Of a stretch of DNA of 64,000 bases, positions 42,250 through 50,298 are shown in pieces. The position numbers and the translations under genes were made by a program. The notes below the pieces were generated by a model. The model made no database searches. It saw only the letters and a program-made list of their open reading frames with translations, and had not been told where the DNA came from. The stretch comes from Streptomyces narbonensis (GTDB lineage: Bacteria; Actinomycetota; Actinomycetes; Streptomycetales; Streptomycetaceae). Each line of letters starts with the position of its first letter. Within the stretch, counting starts at the first letter, position 1. Location of the stretch: NCBI RefSeq assembly GCF_014649015.1, contig NZ_BMSF01000020.1, positions 53,962 through 117,961 on the forward strand. Reading direction: 5' to 3'.

Positions 42250-42415
42250 GCGGGCAGCGGGCAGGTCTTCGGACTCGCGGGCACGCCACTCCTGACGGAG
42301 GGCCCCTACTGGCCGTCGCTTCCCAGGCCCTTCCGGACCCAGTGCGTAGGACGGCGGTCGTTCCCGCTCACCGCTGCGGGGCAGTCCCGGATTCCCACCA
42401 GGTTCCCTCTTACGA
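42250..42415 (-). ncRNA. Cobalamin (B12) riboswitch
   Basis: Read on the minus strand, the conserved 5' core (GAGGGAAC, GGTGGGAATCCGGGACTG, CCCCGCAGCGGTGA) begins near 42412. It is followed by CCTGGGAAGCGACGGCCAGTAG, typical of the P6 region, and by the B12 box CGAGTCCGAAGACCTGCC near 42262. The order and spacing match the Rfam cobalamin class. The thioesterase ribosome site is about 50 nt downstream, so translational control of that gene is expected. The carboxylesterase stop codon (TAA, 42410-42412) lies at its 5' edge. Confidence 0.88.
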
Positions 42416-44098
42416 CGCTCCCGCCTGGCGGACGGGGCGAACCAGCTGCGTCGCCAGCCTACGCGGCGGGCTCGCCGGCCCGGCGGTCGGCGTGCCTCCC
42501 GCGACGACCGTCCCCGCAGGTTGGTGCCGTGACCAGAAGTCGCACCGGTGGTCCGCCGCGAAGTTCGTGGAGGTGCGGGTGCCCTCCGGGGCGAGGGTCA
42601 GGACGGTGTAGCGGCCGAGGGTCCGCGGCCAGCGGGGCGCACCGGCGAGGTGGGGGTCGCCGGTGCGGGCGAATGCTCCCCAGCGGCGCTTCATGTCGTC
42701 CGCGAAGGCGGTCTGCGCGGCGGTGAGCGGTCGGTCGGTCAGGCCGAAGTCGTGTACGTAGGCGAGCTCGGCGCTGTGTGCGTTGGCCATGTCCACGCCC
42801 GGCGGTTGGGCTCCGAGGAGGGCCGGGGACCGAGGGTCGTCGAACTCGTAGACATAGGTGGGCACCTGCTCCGCGAAGGCACGCGCCGTGCTGAGCGTGG
42901 CGCAGGCGAAGGTGGAGTCGGTGAGGACCGCCGACAGCGCGTCGAACGGAGTGGGGTGGCCGGCCACGGGGTAGCGCGCCAGCACCTCCTGCGCCGCCGG
43001 TCCGTACAGGGCGTCGATCCGGTCGGTGTACTCCTGCGCCGTGAGGTACGGATCGCTGCCGGCTACGAAGAACTTGGCCTCCGCCTTGGTGCTGCCGATG
43101 AGGACGGGGACCTTGTTCCACCTGCCGGAGGCGATCGCCTCGTACGGCTGGGCGGGGAGCAGACGGTCACCGAAGGCGGGCCCCGCGGTGGGACGGCTGC
43201 GGCCGGCGGCGACCAGGTCGGCCGCCGGTACCGTACGCAGACAGGCGGCGCGGGTGGCAGGTTCGGCACAGCCCGCCGCGGACGCGAAGTCCCCGGCCGC
43301 CTCGGCGGCCTGGGCGGAGCCGGGCGCGCGCATCAGGCTGCACGGTCCGCTCTGGAGGACGGCGCGGGAGAAGAGGCCGGCGGCGCGCGGAGAGCTGAGC
43401 GCGGCACAGACCGAGGCGCTGCCGGCGGACTGTCCCCAGAGCGTGATGTTTTCGGGGTTCCCACCGAAGGCGGCGATGTTGTCGCGGGTCCATTCGAGGG
43501 CCGCGATCTGGTCCATGAGTCCGTACGATCCGGAGCCGAGGGCGTTCTGCCGGGTGAGTTCGGGCGCGGCGAGGTAACCGAGCTGACCGAGGCGGTAGTT
43601 GACGCTCACGACCACGCTGCCGGTGAGGTCGGCCATGGTGCGGCCGCCGAACTGGGTGCCGGTGCCGATGAGGAAGGCGCCGCCGTGGATCCAGAACAGT
43701 ACGGGCAGCCGGTCACCGGGACGGGAGTGGCGAGGCCGGTACACGTCCAGGTAGAGGCAGTCCTCGCTGACGTATTCCGGGTCGCTCAGCCCGACGGGCA
43801 GGAACTGCACGCATGCGGGCGCCGGCCGGGTCGCCTCGCGTGTCCCGGCCCACCGTCCCGGCTGTCGGGGCGGACGGAACCGCAGGTCCGCCACGGGCGG
43901 TGCGGCGTACGGGACGCCGAGGAACTCCTCGGCCCGGCCGTCGGCGCGGCCGGCGAGCCGGCCCTGGTCGGTGGCGACGACCGGGCGTGCCGCGGTGACG
44001 CCCTGCCGGGCCGGGGCCGCGACCGCCGGGTGGGTGAACAGTGCTGCGACGGCGAGCAGCAGAGCGAGCACCATCGAGGGAACGGCCGAGCGCGTCAT
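42410..44098 (-). CDS. Secreted type-B carboxylesterase
   Basis: 562 aa alpha/beta hydrolase. The N-terminal signal peptide (SMVLALLLAVAALFTHPAVAAPA) directs secretion. Carboxylesterase type B features are FLGVPYAAPPVADLRFRPP, EDCLYLDVY, WIHGGAF, and the nucleophile elbow LWGQSAGSASV (Ser in GQSAG). The acid lies in GSTKAEAKFF and the base His in ANAHSAELAYV. The ATG at 44098 is preferred; a TTG with GGAGGAGAG before it lies two codons upstream. It is third in a leftward series after the MFS and SurE genes. Its 3' end runs into the riboswitch. Confidence 0.93.
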   Translation of the reverse strand: MTRSAVPSMVLALLLAVAALFTHPAVAAPARQGVTAARPVVATDQGRLAGRADGRAEEFLGVPYAAPPVADLRFRPPRQPGRWAGTREATRPAPACVQFLPVGLSDPEYVSEDCLYLDVYRPRHSRPGDRLPVLFWIHGGAFLIGTGTQFGGRTMADLTGSVVVSVNYRLGQLGYLAAPELTRQNALGSGSYGLMDQIAALEWTRDNIAAFGGNPENITLWGQSAGSASVCAALSSPRAAGLFSRAVLQSGPCSLMRAPGSAQAAEAAGDFASAAGCAEPATRAACLRTVPAADLVAAGRSRPTAGPAFGDRLLPAQPYEAIASGRWNKVPVLIGSTKAEAKFFVAGSDPYLTAQEYTDRIDALYGPAAQEVLARYPVAGHPTPFDALSAVLTDSTFACATLSTARAFAEQVPTYVYEFDDPRSPALLGAQPPGVDMANAHSAELAYVHDFGLTDRPLTAAQTAFADDMKRRWGAFARTGDPHLAGAPRWPRTLGRYTVLTLAPEGTRTSTNFAADHRCDFWSRHQPAGTVVAGGTPTAGPASPPRRLATQLVRPVRQAGAS

Positions 44099-44220
44099 CC
44101 TTGTCAACTCTCCTCCACGGGGTGTCAAACGCATGACAGACGAGGGGTGTCGGATCACGTCCGGTGGACGCGGGACACCCCCGCCCCGGCGGACACGGAG
44201 CCGCCGGGGCAGGGCGCGGG

Positions 44221-44327
44221 CGTTGCCGGGTCCGGCGATGGACCGGGCGTTGCCGGGCCCGGCGATGGACCGGGCGTTGCCGGGCCCGGCTATGGACCGG
44301 GCATGCCGCGTCCGGCTACGGACGCAG
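44221..44327. repeat. 27-bp tandem repeat, nearly four copies
   Basis: Units CGTTGCCGGGCCCGGCGATGGACCGGG start at 44221, 44248, 44275 and (degenerate) 44302. It lies in the gap after the SurE gene, the last copy running into the SurE stop region. Confidence 0.8.
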
Positions 44328-45221
44328 GCCGCGCAGCTGCGCCGCGACCTTGGCGAAGTCCGGGGTGCCGGTGTTCCAGTCCGGGGAGATCGGAGCGACG
44401 GACACCCTGTCCGCACGGACCGCTTCCACGTCACCGCCCCGCTGGTCCGGCGCCGGGACCAGGCTGACGCCGACCTTCCAGGTCCCGTCGCCGACGTCGG
44501 TGTACTCCGCCGCGAGCCCGGGCTGGGGATCCTGGGTGGTGACGGAAGCGCCCCGTGCGATTCCCTTGCCGTCCGCTCCGACCACGGGATGGTTCACGTT
44601 GAGACCCACGCCCGCGGGCAGCAGCCGGCCGTTCCTGGCCTGCGCGCGCAGCCGCTCGATGAGCTTGACGGTGAAGTCGTTGGTGGGCCCCATGGCGTTG
44701 AAGATCTGTTCGGGAACCGGGACCGCGAGCTCGCCGGTGCTCACCGCGATGGCCGGCACGCCGCGCTCCAGGGCGGCGATCGCGCCGCCGACCGTTCCGG
44801 AGTGGGTCGCCAGCGCGGCCACGTTGGGCCCGAAGTTCGTACCTGAGACCACGAGGTCCGGGGCGCGGTCCTTGAACACCGCGGCGAGACCGAAGGACAC
44901 CGAGTCGCCGGGCGTGCCGTCCACGGCCCACACCCCGGGTTCGGGATGCTCGACCCTGACGGTGCTGGCGCTCATCAGCTTCGTCCCGGCGCCGCTCTGG
45001 TTGGTGAGCGGGGCGACGATGGTGACGTCGTGCCCCGCGGCGGTCAGCCGCTGGAACAGCATGCGGATGCCGGGCGCGCTGTACCCGTCGTCATTGGTCA
45101 GCAGGATGCGCAGCGGGCCGGTCGGCCCGGCCTCCGCGGCGGCACTCGCCGGCGCCGTGCCGGTCAGCGCGGGCGTGCACAGCAGCAGAGCGGCCAGGGG
45201 AAGAACGCGCGTGCGTCTCAC
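44316..45221 (-). CDS. Secreted SurE-like 5'/3'-nucleotidase
   Basis: 301 aa. Unlike cytoplasmic SurE, it starts with a signal peptide (VLPLAALLLCTPALTGTAPASA). The metal-binding SurE motif LLTNDDGYSAPG lies at about 39-50, followed by VVAP-like IVAPLTNQSGAG, the SGTNFGPNVAALATHSGTVGGAIAAL stretch and NVNHP. It would dephosphorylate nucleoside monophosphates outside the membrane. GTG at 45221 has AAGGAG 9 nt upstream. It sits between the MFS gene and the carboxylesterase, all leftward, behind paired GTTACACGTGTTA-type operators. Confidence 0.93.
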   Translation of the reverse strand: MRRTRVLPLAALLLCTPALTGTAPASAAAEAGPTGPLRILLTNDDGYSAPGIRMLFQRLTAAGHDVTIVAPLTNQSGAGTKLMSASTVRVEHPEPGVWAVDGTPGDSVSFGLAAVFKDRAPDLVVSGTNFGPNVAALATHSGTVGGAIAALERGVPAIAVSTGELAVPVPEQIFNAMGPTNDFTVKLIERLRAQARNGRLLPAGVGLNVNHPVVGADGKGIARGASVTTQDPQPGLAAEYTDVGDGTWKVGVSLVPAPDQRGGDVEAVRADRVSVAPISPDWNTGTPDFAKVAAQLRGLRP

Positions 45222-45329
45222 GGGGTTGCTCCTTCGATGAGGGTGAAGAAGGTGGGAGAGAGGGAGGGGAGGTGGGTGATCGCCGGACGCACGCCCCCTC
45301 GGCATGCGCCCGGCGAGTCTTGGCGCGGC

Positions 45330-45415
45330 GGTACGGAGGGTCTTCGCGCAGCGGTACGGAGGGTCTTCGCGCAGCGGTACGGAGGGTCTTCGCGCAGCGG
45401 TACGGAGGGTCAGCG
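45330..45415. repeat. 23-bp tandem repeat, four copies
   Basis: GGTACGGAGGGTCTTCGCGCAGC-type units start at 45330, 45353, 45376 and 45399, ending at the MFS stop codon. Copies one to three are nearly identical. Confidence 0.85.
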
Positions 45416-46666
45416 CACCCCGCGGATGAGGACGACGGACAGCGCGCCCAGCAGGGAGAGCACGCCGCCGATGACGAACAGCGGGGTGTAGCCGCCGAGC
45501 GCGGTCACGATGGCGGAGGCGATGAACGGGGCGATGATCTGCGGCCCCGCGTTGGCGACGTTCAGGACGCCCATGTCCCGTGCGGCGTCCTCCGCCCGGG
45601 GCAGGACCAGGGTGACCACCGCGGTATCCACCGCCATGAAGCAGCCGAAGCCCAGACCGTTGAGGGCGCTGAACACGAGCATGCCGGTCCAGGTCGGGCT
45701 GATCGCGGGGATCGCCATCGCGGCCCCGGCGAGCGCCGCGGACACGCCGACGAAGATCTTCCGCCGGTTCCAGCGGTCGGACAGCAGACCGCCCACGACG
45801 GTGGAAAGGGCCATGGCGGCCATCGACACCGGAGTGAGCACGGCTATCGCCTCGGCCGGTTCCAGCCCGTCGGGCAGGGTGATGTGGTCGTCGAGGATGT
45901 ACAGCTGGTAGCCCACGACGGAGAAGTAGCCGAGCACCAGCAGGGCGCGTCCGATGAAGGCCCATCGGAAGTCGTGGTCGGCCAGGGCGGACAGGAAGGC
46001 GCCGAGGCGTTCGCGCTTCGGGACGGCGGGGGCGGGCACGCGTGGCCGCGGTACGTCGCGGCAGAAGGTGGCGAGCAGCAGCGCCGCGCCGGCCGCCAGG
46101 GCGCCGAGCACCAGATAGCCGGTGGTGAGCCGGCCGGTCGTCTGCGAGGCGATCATCACGCCGACGGTGCCGCCGACGGGCAGGGCCAGACCGACCAGGG
46201 CGGAGGCCGTGCCCCGGCGGGCGACCGGGACACGGTCGGGCACGATGGCGGTGACGGCGGCCTGGTAGACGTTCATCGTCGCCTGCACCAGGCACCATCC
46301 GATGCCGACCAGCAGCACCGTGTCGACGCTGCCGATGAACCCGAGGCCGGCGAGGGCGGCGAGCGCGCCGCCGAGGATCCAGGGGTTCCGGCGTCCGTTG
46401 CGGTCCGACAGGGCGCCGGCGATCGGGTTGAACGCGGTGGCGAAGATCGCGCTCACCCCGCCGATGACACCGAGCACGGCGACCTTGTCAGTCGGATCGA
46501 TGGCGGCGATCTGGAGCGGCAGCAGCACCGAGCCGACACCCATGTACACGGCGAGCATTGAGGCGTTCGCGAGCAGGAGGAGCAGCATGAGGCCGCGCTG
46601 AGGGGGTGCGGGCGCCTCCGGTGACGCGTCCGGCTGGGTCAGTTCATCGGCTGTCACGGTGACCAC
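45410..46666 (-). CDS. MFS transporter
   Basis: 418 aa with about 12 hydrophobic helices. The MFS loop motif between helices 2 and 3 is present (GALSDRNGRRNPW), and the equivalent in the second half reads GGLLSDRWNRRKIF. A central cytoplasmic loop (PRPRVPAPAVPKRERLGAFLS) separates the halves. Direction and substrate are unknown, but the company of secreted esterases and nucleotidase suggests import of a hydrolysis product or export of a toxic ester. The start is GTG with a weak ribosome site; alternative GTG starts lie within 4 codons. Confidence 0.92.
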   Translation of the reverse strand: MVTVTADELTQPDASPEAPAPPQRGLMLLLLLANASMLAVYMGVGSVLLPLQIAAIDPTDKVAVLGVIGGVSAIFATAFNPIAGALSDRNGRRNPWILGGALAALAGLGFIGSVDTVLLVGIGWCLVQATMNVYQAAVTAIVPDRVPVARRGTASALVGLALPVGGTVGVMIASQTTGRLTTGYLVLGALAAGAALLLATFCRDVPRPRVPAPAVPKRERLGAFLSALADHDFRWAFIGRALLVLGYFSVVGYQLYILDDHITLPDGLEPAEAIAVLTPVSMAAMALSTVVGGLLSDRWNRRKIFVGVSAALAGAAMAIPAISPTWTGMLVFSALNGLGFGCFMAVDTAVVTLVLPRAEDAARDMGVLNVANAGPQIIAPFIASAIVTALGGYTPLFVIGGVLSLLGALSVVLIRGVR

Positions 46667-46838
46667 CGGGGGATGCGGGCGCGGGGAACGCGCGGCGGGG
46701 GATCGGGGCGTGCATGGCGACTCCTCGGGACGGAGCTGAGCGCGGAGCTACGAGCTGGAGCGATGAGGGGATGGCCGCGGGGAGGGCGTCTTCCGCCCTG
46801 CGACGGGCGCAGGGAGAGCGGAGAGCAGCAGCGGGTGA

Positions 46839-46852
46839 GTTACACGTGTTAG
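46839..46852. promoter_or_regulatory. GTTACACGTGTTAG operator (site 1)
   Basis: Near-palindrome around ACACGTGT in the 499-bp divergent region between the MFS and PAP2 genes. It matches the perfect site at 53407 in 12 of 14 positions. The remainder of 46667-47165 holds no gene I can support. Confidence 0.75.
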
Positions 46853-46951
46853 TCGCGGCTTGCAGCATTGTGTAGCACTCGGGAAGCCCCATGGGTAGGG
46901 GATAGAGGCAAGTGAGTGGCAACCGTGACCGCGGGCGACGAGGCCGGTTGC

Positions 46952-46965
46952 TAACACGTGTAGCT
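46952..46965. promoter_or_regulatory. CTAACACGTGTAGC operator (site 2)
   Basis: Second copy of the ACACGTGT palindrome in the same intergenic region, 113 bp from site 1, which would permit looping by one LacI tetramer. Confidence 0.75.
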
Positions 46966-47165
46966 ACTCGTGGGTCGCTCTTGTGTCGAGGCTCGTGAAG
47001 GTTCAACCTGGCCTGGAGGTCTGTGCGTGACGGTCGCCGCGCACGGTGGGGCCGCCGCGTGCGGACCCCGCTCCCGCGGCCGCGTCGCCGCCCGCTCCCG
47101 CTCGTCTCTCCGTCACCGCCGTCTCGTCGACGTCGCGGTTTCCCCGCAGTTTCCGGAGGTCAGCC

Positions 47166-47885
47166 ATGTCCCTTTCGCCTGCCGTTCCCGCCCCCTCGCC
47201 GCCTCCCGGAGAGCCGGCGCGTCATCCGGTCCCGGCCGCGCCGCCCCGGCGGGCCGTGCCGGCCGGATCGTTGCTGATGGCCGCTGCTCTGGCGGCCGGC
47301 CTCGCCACCCTCGGCGAGGGGGCGCCGGTCTTCCAAGGCGTCGACGATCTCTGGATGAGTGCGATGCGCGGCTCGCCGGACGACACGGTGACGGGTCTCG
47401 CCCGCGCCCTCGATGTCCTCGGAGGGCCCCTCGGCATGGTCGTGCCGCTGGTGTTGACGGGGTGTCTCGCCGTCTACGGCCGCTGGAGATCCGGGGTGTT
47501 CGTGTTCGTCGCGTGTGTCCTGGCCAACGTCGTCGTGGTCCTTCCGGTCAAGCAGTTCGTCGACCGCCCGCGCCCGCTGGAGCCGTGGATCCTGGTGGGT
47601 GGCGGCTCGTTCCCGTCCGGTCAGGTCTTCACCGTGACGACCCTCGCCATGGCGGCCGGAGTGGTCCTCTTCCCGCCGGCCGCACGGCGCTGGTGGTGGT
47701 TGTTCGCCGCCGTCCTGGTGGGCGCCACCATGTGGAGCCGCACCTGGATGCACGCCCAGTGGCTGAGCGACGCGGCGGCCGGCGCCGCCATGGGGGCGGG
47801 TGTCGTCCTGCTGCTCTGGTCCGCGTTCGCCCGACTGCTGGAAGAGGAGGCCGTCCGTGCGGCGGCAGGCCGTCTCTGGGACTGA
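47166..47885 (+). CDS. PAP2 superfamily phosphatase, His-to-Gln variant
   Basis: 239 aa membrane protein with about five hydrophobic segments after a Pro-rich start. The three PAP2 phosphatase motifs are KQFVDRPRP, GSFPSGQVFT and SRTWMHAQWLSD. The middle motif has Gln where catalytic His is normal (PSGH), which may reduce or change activity. The paralogue at 51378 keeps PSGH. GGAGG precedes the ATG. Divergent from the MFS gene with operator sites 1 and 2 between. Confidence 0.9.
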   Translation: MSLSPAVPAPSPPPGEPARHPVPAAPPRRAVPAGSLLMAAALAAGLATLGEGAPVFQGVDDLWMSAMRGSPDDTVTGLARALDVLGGPLGMVVPLVLTGCLAVYGRWRSGVFVFVACVLANVVVVLPVKQFVDRPRPLEPWILVGGGSFPSGQVFTVTTLAMAAGVVLFPPAARRWWWLFAAVLVGATMWSRTWMHAQWLSDAAAGAAMGAGVVLLLWSAFARLLEEEAVRAAAGRLWD

Positions 47886-48176
47886 ACGGGGCGCGCTGTG
47901 TATCGAAAGATTGACGGCCGTCATGCATGCTGCATAGCCTCACTGTCTGGCTCGGCTCCGGCTGATCCGGATCCGGCCTCTTTCGCTGGTGGGGCGATCC
48001 CCTCTATCCACCGATCCCGTCGGTGGACTGAACTCGCTGGCTCCACTGGTTCCGCTGCTTCCACTGGTTCCGCCGGTTCCACTGGTTCCGCCGGTTCCGC
48101 GGATCCCGCCGGTTCCGCTCGGCCCGCGGTGGCGGCGCTGACGCGCCCGGCGAACCATTGACCAAGGAGGACAAGC
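47886..48176. repeat. Intergenic region with Ser-Gly-type short tandem repeat
   Basis: A possible promoter (TTGACG at 47911, CATAGC at 47933, 16-bp spacing) begins this region. From about 48030 to 48120 the sequence consists of imperfect GGTTCCRCYGSTTCCAC-type repeats. A frame through the repeats would encode Gly-Ser-Thr repeats, but I do not regard it as a gene. Confidence 0.5.
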
Positions 48177-49748
48177 ATGGCTGACATGCAAGAGGAGGCG
48201 GCGCCGCTCGTCGTCGAGCTGCCGGCCGGCCGGCTGCGCGGCCGGACCGACGGCGGCCTCGCGGTGTTCAAGGGCGTGCCGTACGCCGCACCTCCGGTGG
48301 GCGAGCTGCGCTGGCGCGCCGCCCGGCCGCACCCCGGCTGGAGCGGCACGCGCGACGCGACGGAGCACGGCCCGAGCGCGCCGCAGATGTTCATCGAGGG
48401 TGGCGACCCCGTCCTCGGCGGCCACGGAAGTCCACCGTTCGACGACGACTGCCTGACGCTGAACGTGTGGACACCGGCACTCGACGCCGCGCGGCGGCCG
48501 GTGCTGGTCTGGATCCATGGCGGCGGCTTCGTCTCCGGTTCCGGATCGCTGCCCATCTACTCGGGTGAGACCTTCGCCCGCGACGGCGACCTTGTGGTCG
48601 TCACCCTCAACTACCGTATCGGCCCCCTCGGTTACCTTTCCTTCGCCGACGAGGCCGACGAGGCCGACGAGGCCGAAGGGGACGCGCAGCCGGCCAACCT
48701 CTGGCTCACCGACCAGCTGGCCGCGCTGCGCTGGGTGCGCGACAACATCGACCGCTTCGGCGGGGACCCCGACCGGGTCACGGTCGCCGGCCAGTCGGGC
48801 GGTGCGCTGTCGACGGCCTCCCTGGCCGGACACCCCGAGGCGCGGAAACTGTTCCAACGGGTCATCCTGCAGAGTCCGCCCTTCGGGCTGCGCATTCCCG
48901 CCCCCGCCGAGTACCAAGAGCGCGTCGACGCCTACCTGCGGCTCGCCGGGGCGAAGGACGCCGAGGAACTCCGCGCCCTGCCGTGGCCGCGGCTGATCGA
49001 GGCCGCGGGCGGGCTCTTCGCGCAGACCATGCGCTGGGGGTACTGGCCCACCCCCTTCCTCCCCGTGCGCGACGACGTCACGCTCTTCCGCCATCCCGCG
49101 CACACCCTCCTCGACGGGCCGTCGGCGGACATCGACGTCCTCGTCGGCTGGACCCGGGAAGAGGCCAACTTCGGGTTCGCCCTGGACCCCGGCCATGTGC
49201 AGGCCACTCGCGAGCAGGTCGTCGACCGCATCGCGGAGACGTTCGGCGCGGGCCTGGCGGCCGACGTGTACGACGAGTACGCGCGGACCCGCCCCGGTGC
49301 CCGGCCGGTCGACGTGCTCATGGACCTCATCACGGACGAGCTGTTCCGCGTGCCCTGTCTGGAGCTGGCCGAGGCCAGGGCGGCATCGGGGCGCCCGGTG
49401 TGGGCGTACCAGTTCGACCTGCCGGCGCCCGCCCATCAGGGGAGGCTCGCGGCCGCTCACTGTCTCGAACTCCCCTTCGTCTTCGACAACTTCGACAACT
49501 GGGCGCACGCCCCGCTGGCCGAGGGGATCGACCCGGCGGTGGGGCGGGGGCTGGGGCAGAGCATGCACCGGGCATGGATCGCCTTTGCCCGGACAGGCGA
49601 CCCGAACCATGACGGACTGCCGTACTGGGAGCCGTACCGGACGGACGACCGCACCACGATGCGTTTCGACAGCGTCACCCTGCCCGTCAGTGACCTCGCC
49701 GGGCACGCGCGCCGCCTGCACCGCCGACGGGCGGCGGAATCGGAGTAG
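48177..49748 (+). CDS. Type-B carboxylesterase (para-nitrobenzyl esterase-like)
   Basis: 523 aa without a signal peptide, so probably cytoplasmic, unlike its paralogue at 42410. VFKGVPYAAPPVGELRW, DDCLTLNVWTP, WIHGGGF and the nucleophile elbow VAGQSGGALS (Ser in GQSGG, where most relatives have GQSAG) identify the family. An acidic DEADEADEAEG insert sits after the NYRIGPLGYLSF strand. The base His is in AAHCLELPFVF. Ribosome site AAGGAGGA before the ATG is strong. It lies in the operator-marked regulon. Confidence 0.93.
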   Translation: MADMQEEAAPLVVELPAGRLRGRTDGGLAVFKGVPYAAPPVGELRWRAARPHPGWSGTRDATEHGPSAPQMFIEGGDPVLGGHGSPPFDDDCLTLNVWTPALDAARRPVLVWIHGGGFVSGSGSLPIYSGETFARDGDLVVVTLNYRIGPLGYLSFADEADEADEAEGDAQPANLWLTDQLAALRWVRDNIDRFGGDPDRVTVAGQSGGALSTASLAGHPEARKLFQRVILQSPPFGLRIPAPAEYQERVDAYLRLAGAKDAEELRALPWPRLIEAAGGLFAQTMRWGYWPTPFLPVRDDVTLFRHPAHTLLDGPSADIDVLVGWTREEANFGFALDPGHVQATREQVVDRIAETFGAGLAADVYDEYARTRPGARPVDVLMDLITDELFRVPCLELAEARAASGRPVWAYQFDLPAPAHQGRLAAAHCLELPFVFDNFDNWAHAPLAEGIDPAVGRGLGQSMHRAWIAFARTGDPNHDGLPYWEPYRTDDRTTMRFDSVTLPVSDLAGHARRLHRRRAAESE

Positions 49749-49790
49749 CCGCCGTCGTCACGTCTTCCTGGGAAGTCACACGGGAAAGCT

Positions 49791-49804
49791 GTTACACGTG
49801 TAAT
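49791..49804. promoter_or_regulatory. GTTACACGTGTAAT operator (site 3)
   Basis: One mismatch from the perfect palindrome at 53407. It lies 43 bp after the esterase stop, in the 550-bp gap before the LacI gene. Confidence 0.75.
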
Positions 49805-49841
49805 CTCCCTGTCGGGGCCGCCGTAGGGGGGTGGGGGCCCC

Positions 49842-49877
49842 GGCCGGTCCCGAGCTCCTGACGGCTCGGGATCGGCC
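49842..49877. terminator. Hairpin terminator downstream of esterase
   Basis: A 14-bp stem (GGCCGGTCCCGAGC with GCTCGGGATCGGCC, one G-T pair) around an 8-nt loop. The rest of 49878-50230 is GC-rich with short CGCGGCCCGCACCGC repeats at about 49955-50000 and no gene. Confidence 0.6.
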
Positions 49878-50235
49878 CCGCTTCCCGTCCGTGTGAACGG
49901 GAGGCGGGAGCCGACGGCTCTCGCGGCGTGACAGCTCGGGCGCGCCTTGTCACCGCCCGCGCGGCCCGCACCGCCCGCGCGGCCCGCACCGCCCGCACTG
50001 TCCCTGCCGTGCGCCCGGTGAGACCGCTGTCTGCATCCGCGTCGCCACCTGATCCCCTTCGCGGCAGCCTTCGCCGCGGAGTCCTCCCGGATTACGCCCT
50101 GTAGGGCCATGCCGATCGGAGCATCGCGCGCGTGCGAGAGATGGCCTTCGGTTTCGACCAGGGCGAGAGTGGCGATACCGCAACGGCGCTCGGCGTCTGT
50201 CTGGCCTCACGGCGGATGTGCCTCCGGCACCTGCG

Positions 50236-50249
50236 GTAACGCGTGTAAC
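50236..50249. promoter_or_regulatory. GTAACGCGTGTAAC operator (site 4)
   Basis: Located 50 bp before the LacI start, matching the regulon palindrome in 12 of 14 positions. It would give autoregulation of the LacI gene. Confidence 0.7.
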
Positions 50250-50298
50250 CTTGGTAGGGGTCGATCGGGCCGAACGGGGAGACGAGGCAGGGGACGAC

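Noticed and set aside
47898..48161. 87-aa frame with Gly-Ser-Thr repeats upstream of the carboxylesterase
   Set aside because: It is produced by a short DNA repeat, has no convincing ribosome site and resembles no protein family.
49792..49998. Arg/Ala-repeat frame on the minus strand
   Set aside because: Encoded by CGCGGCCCGCACCGC repeats; no ribosome site or homologue pattern.
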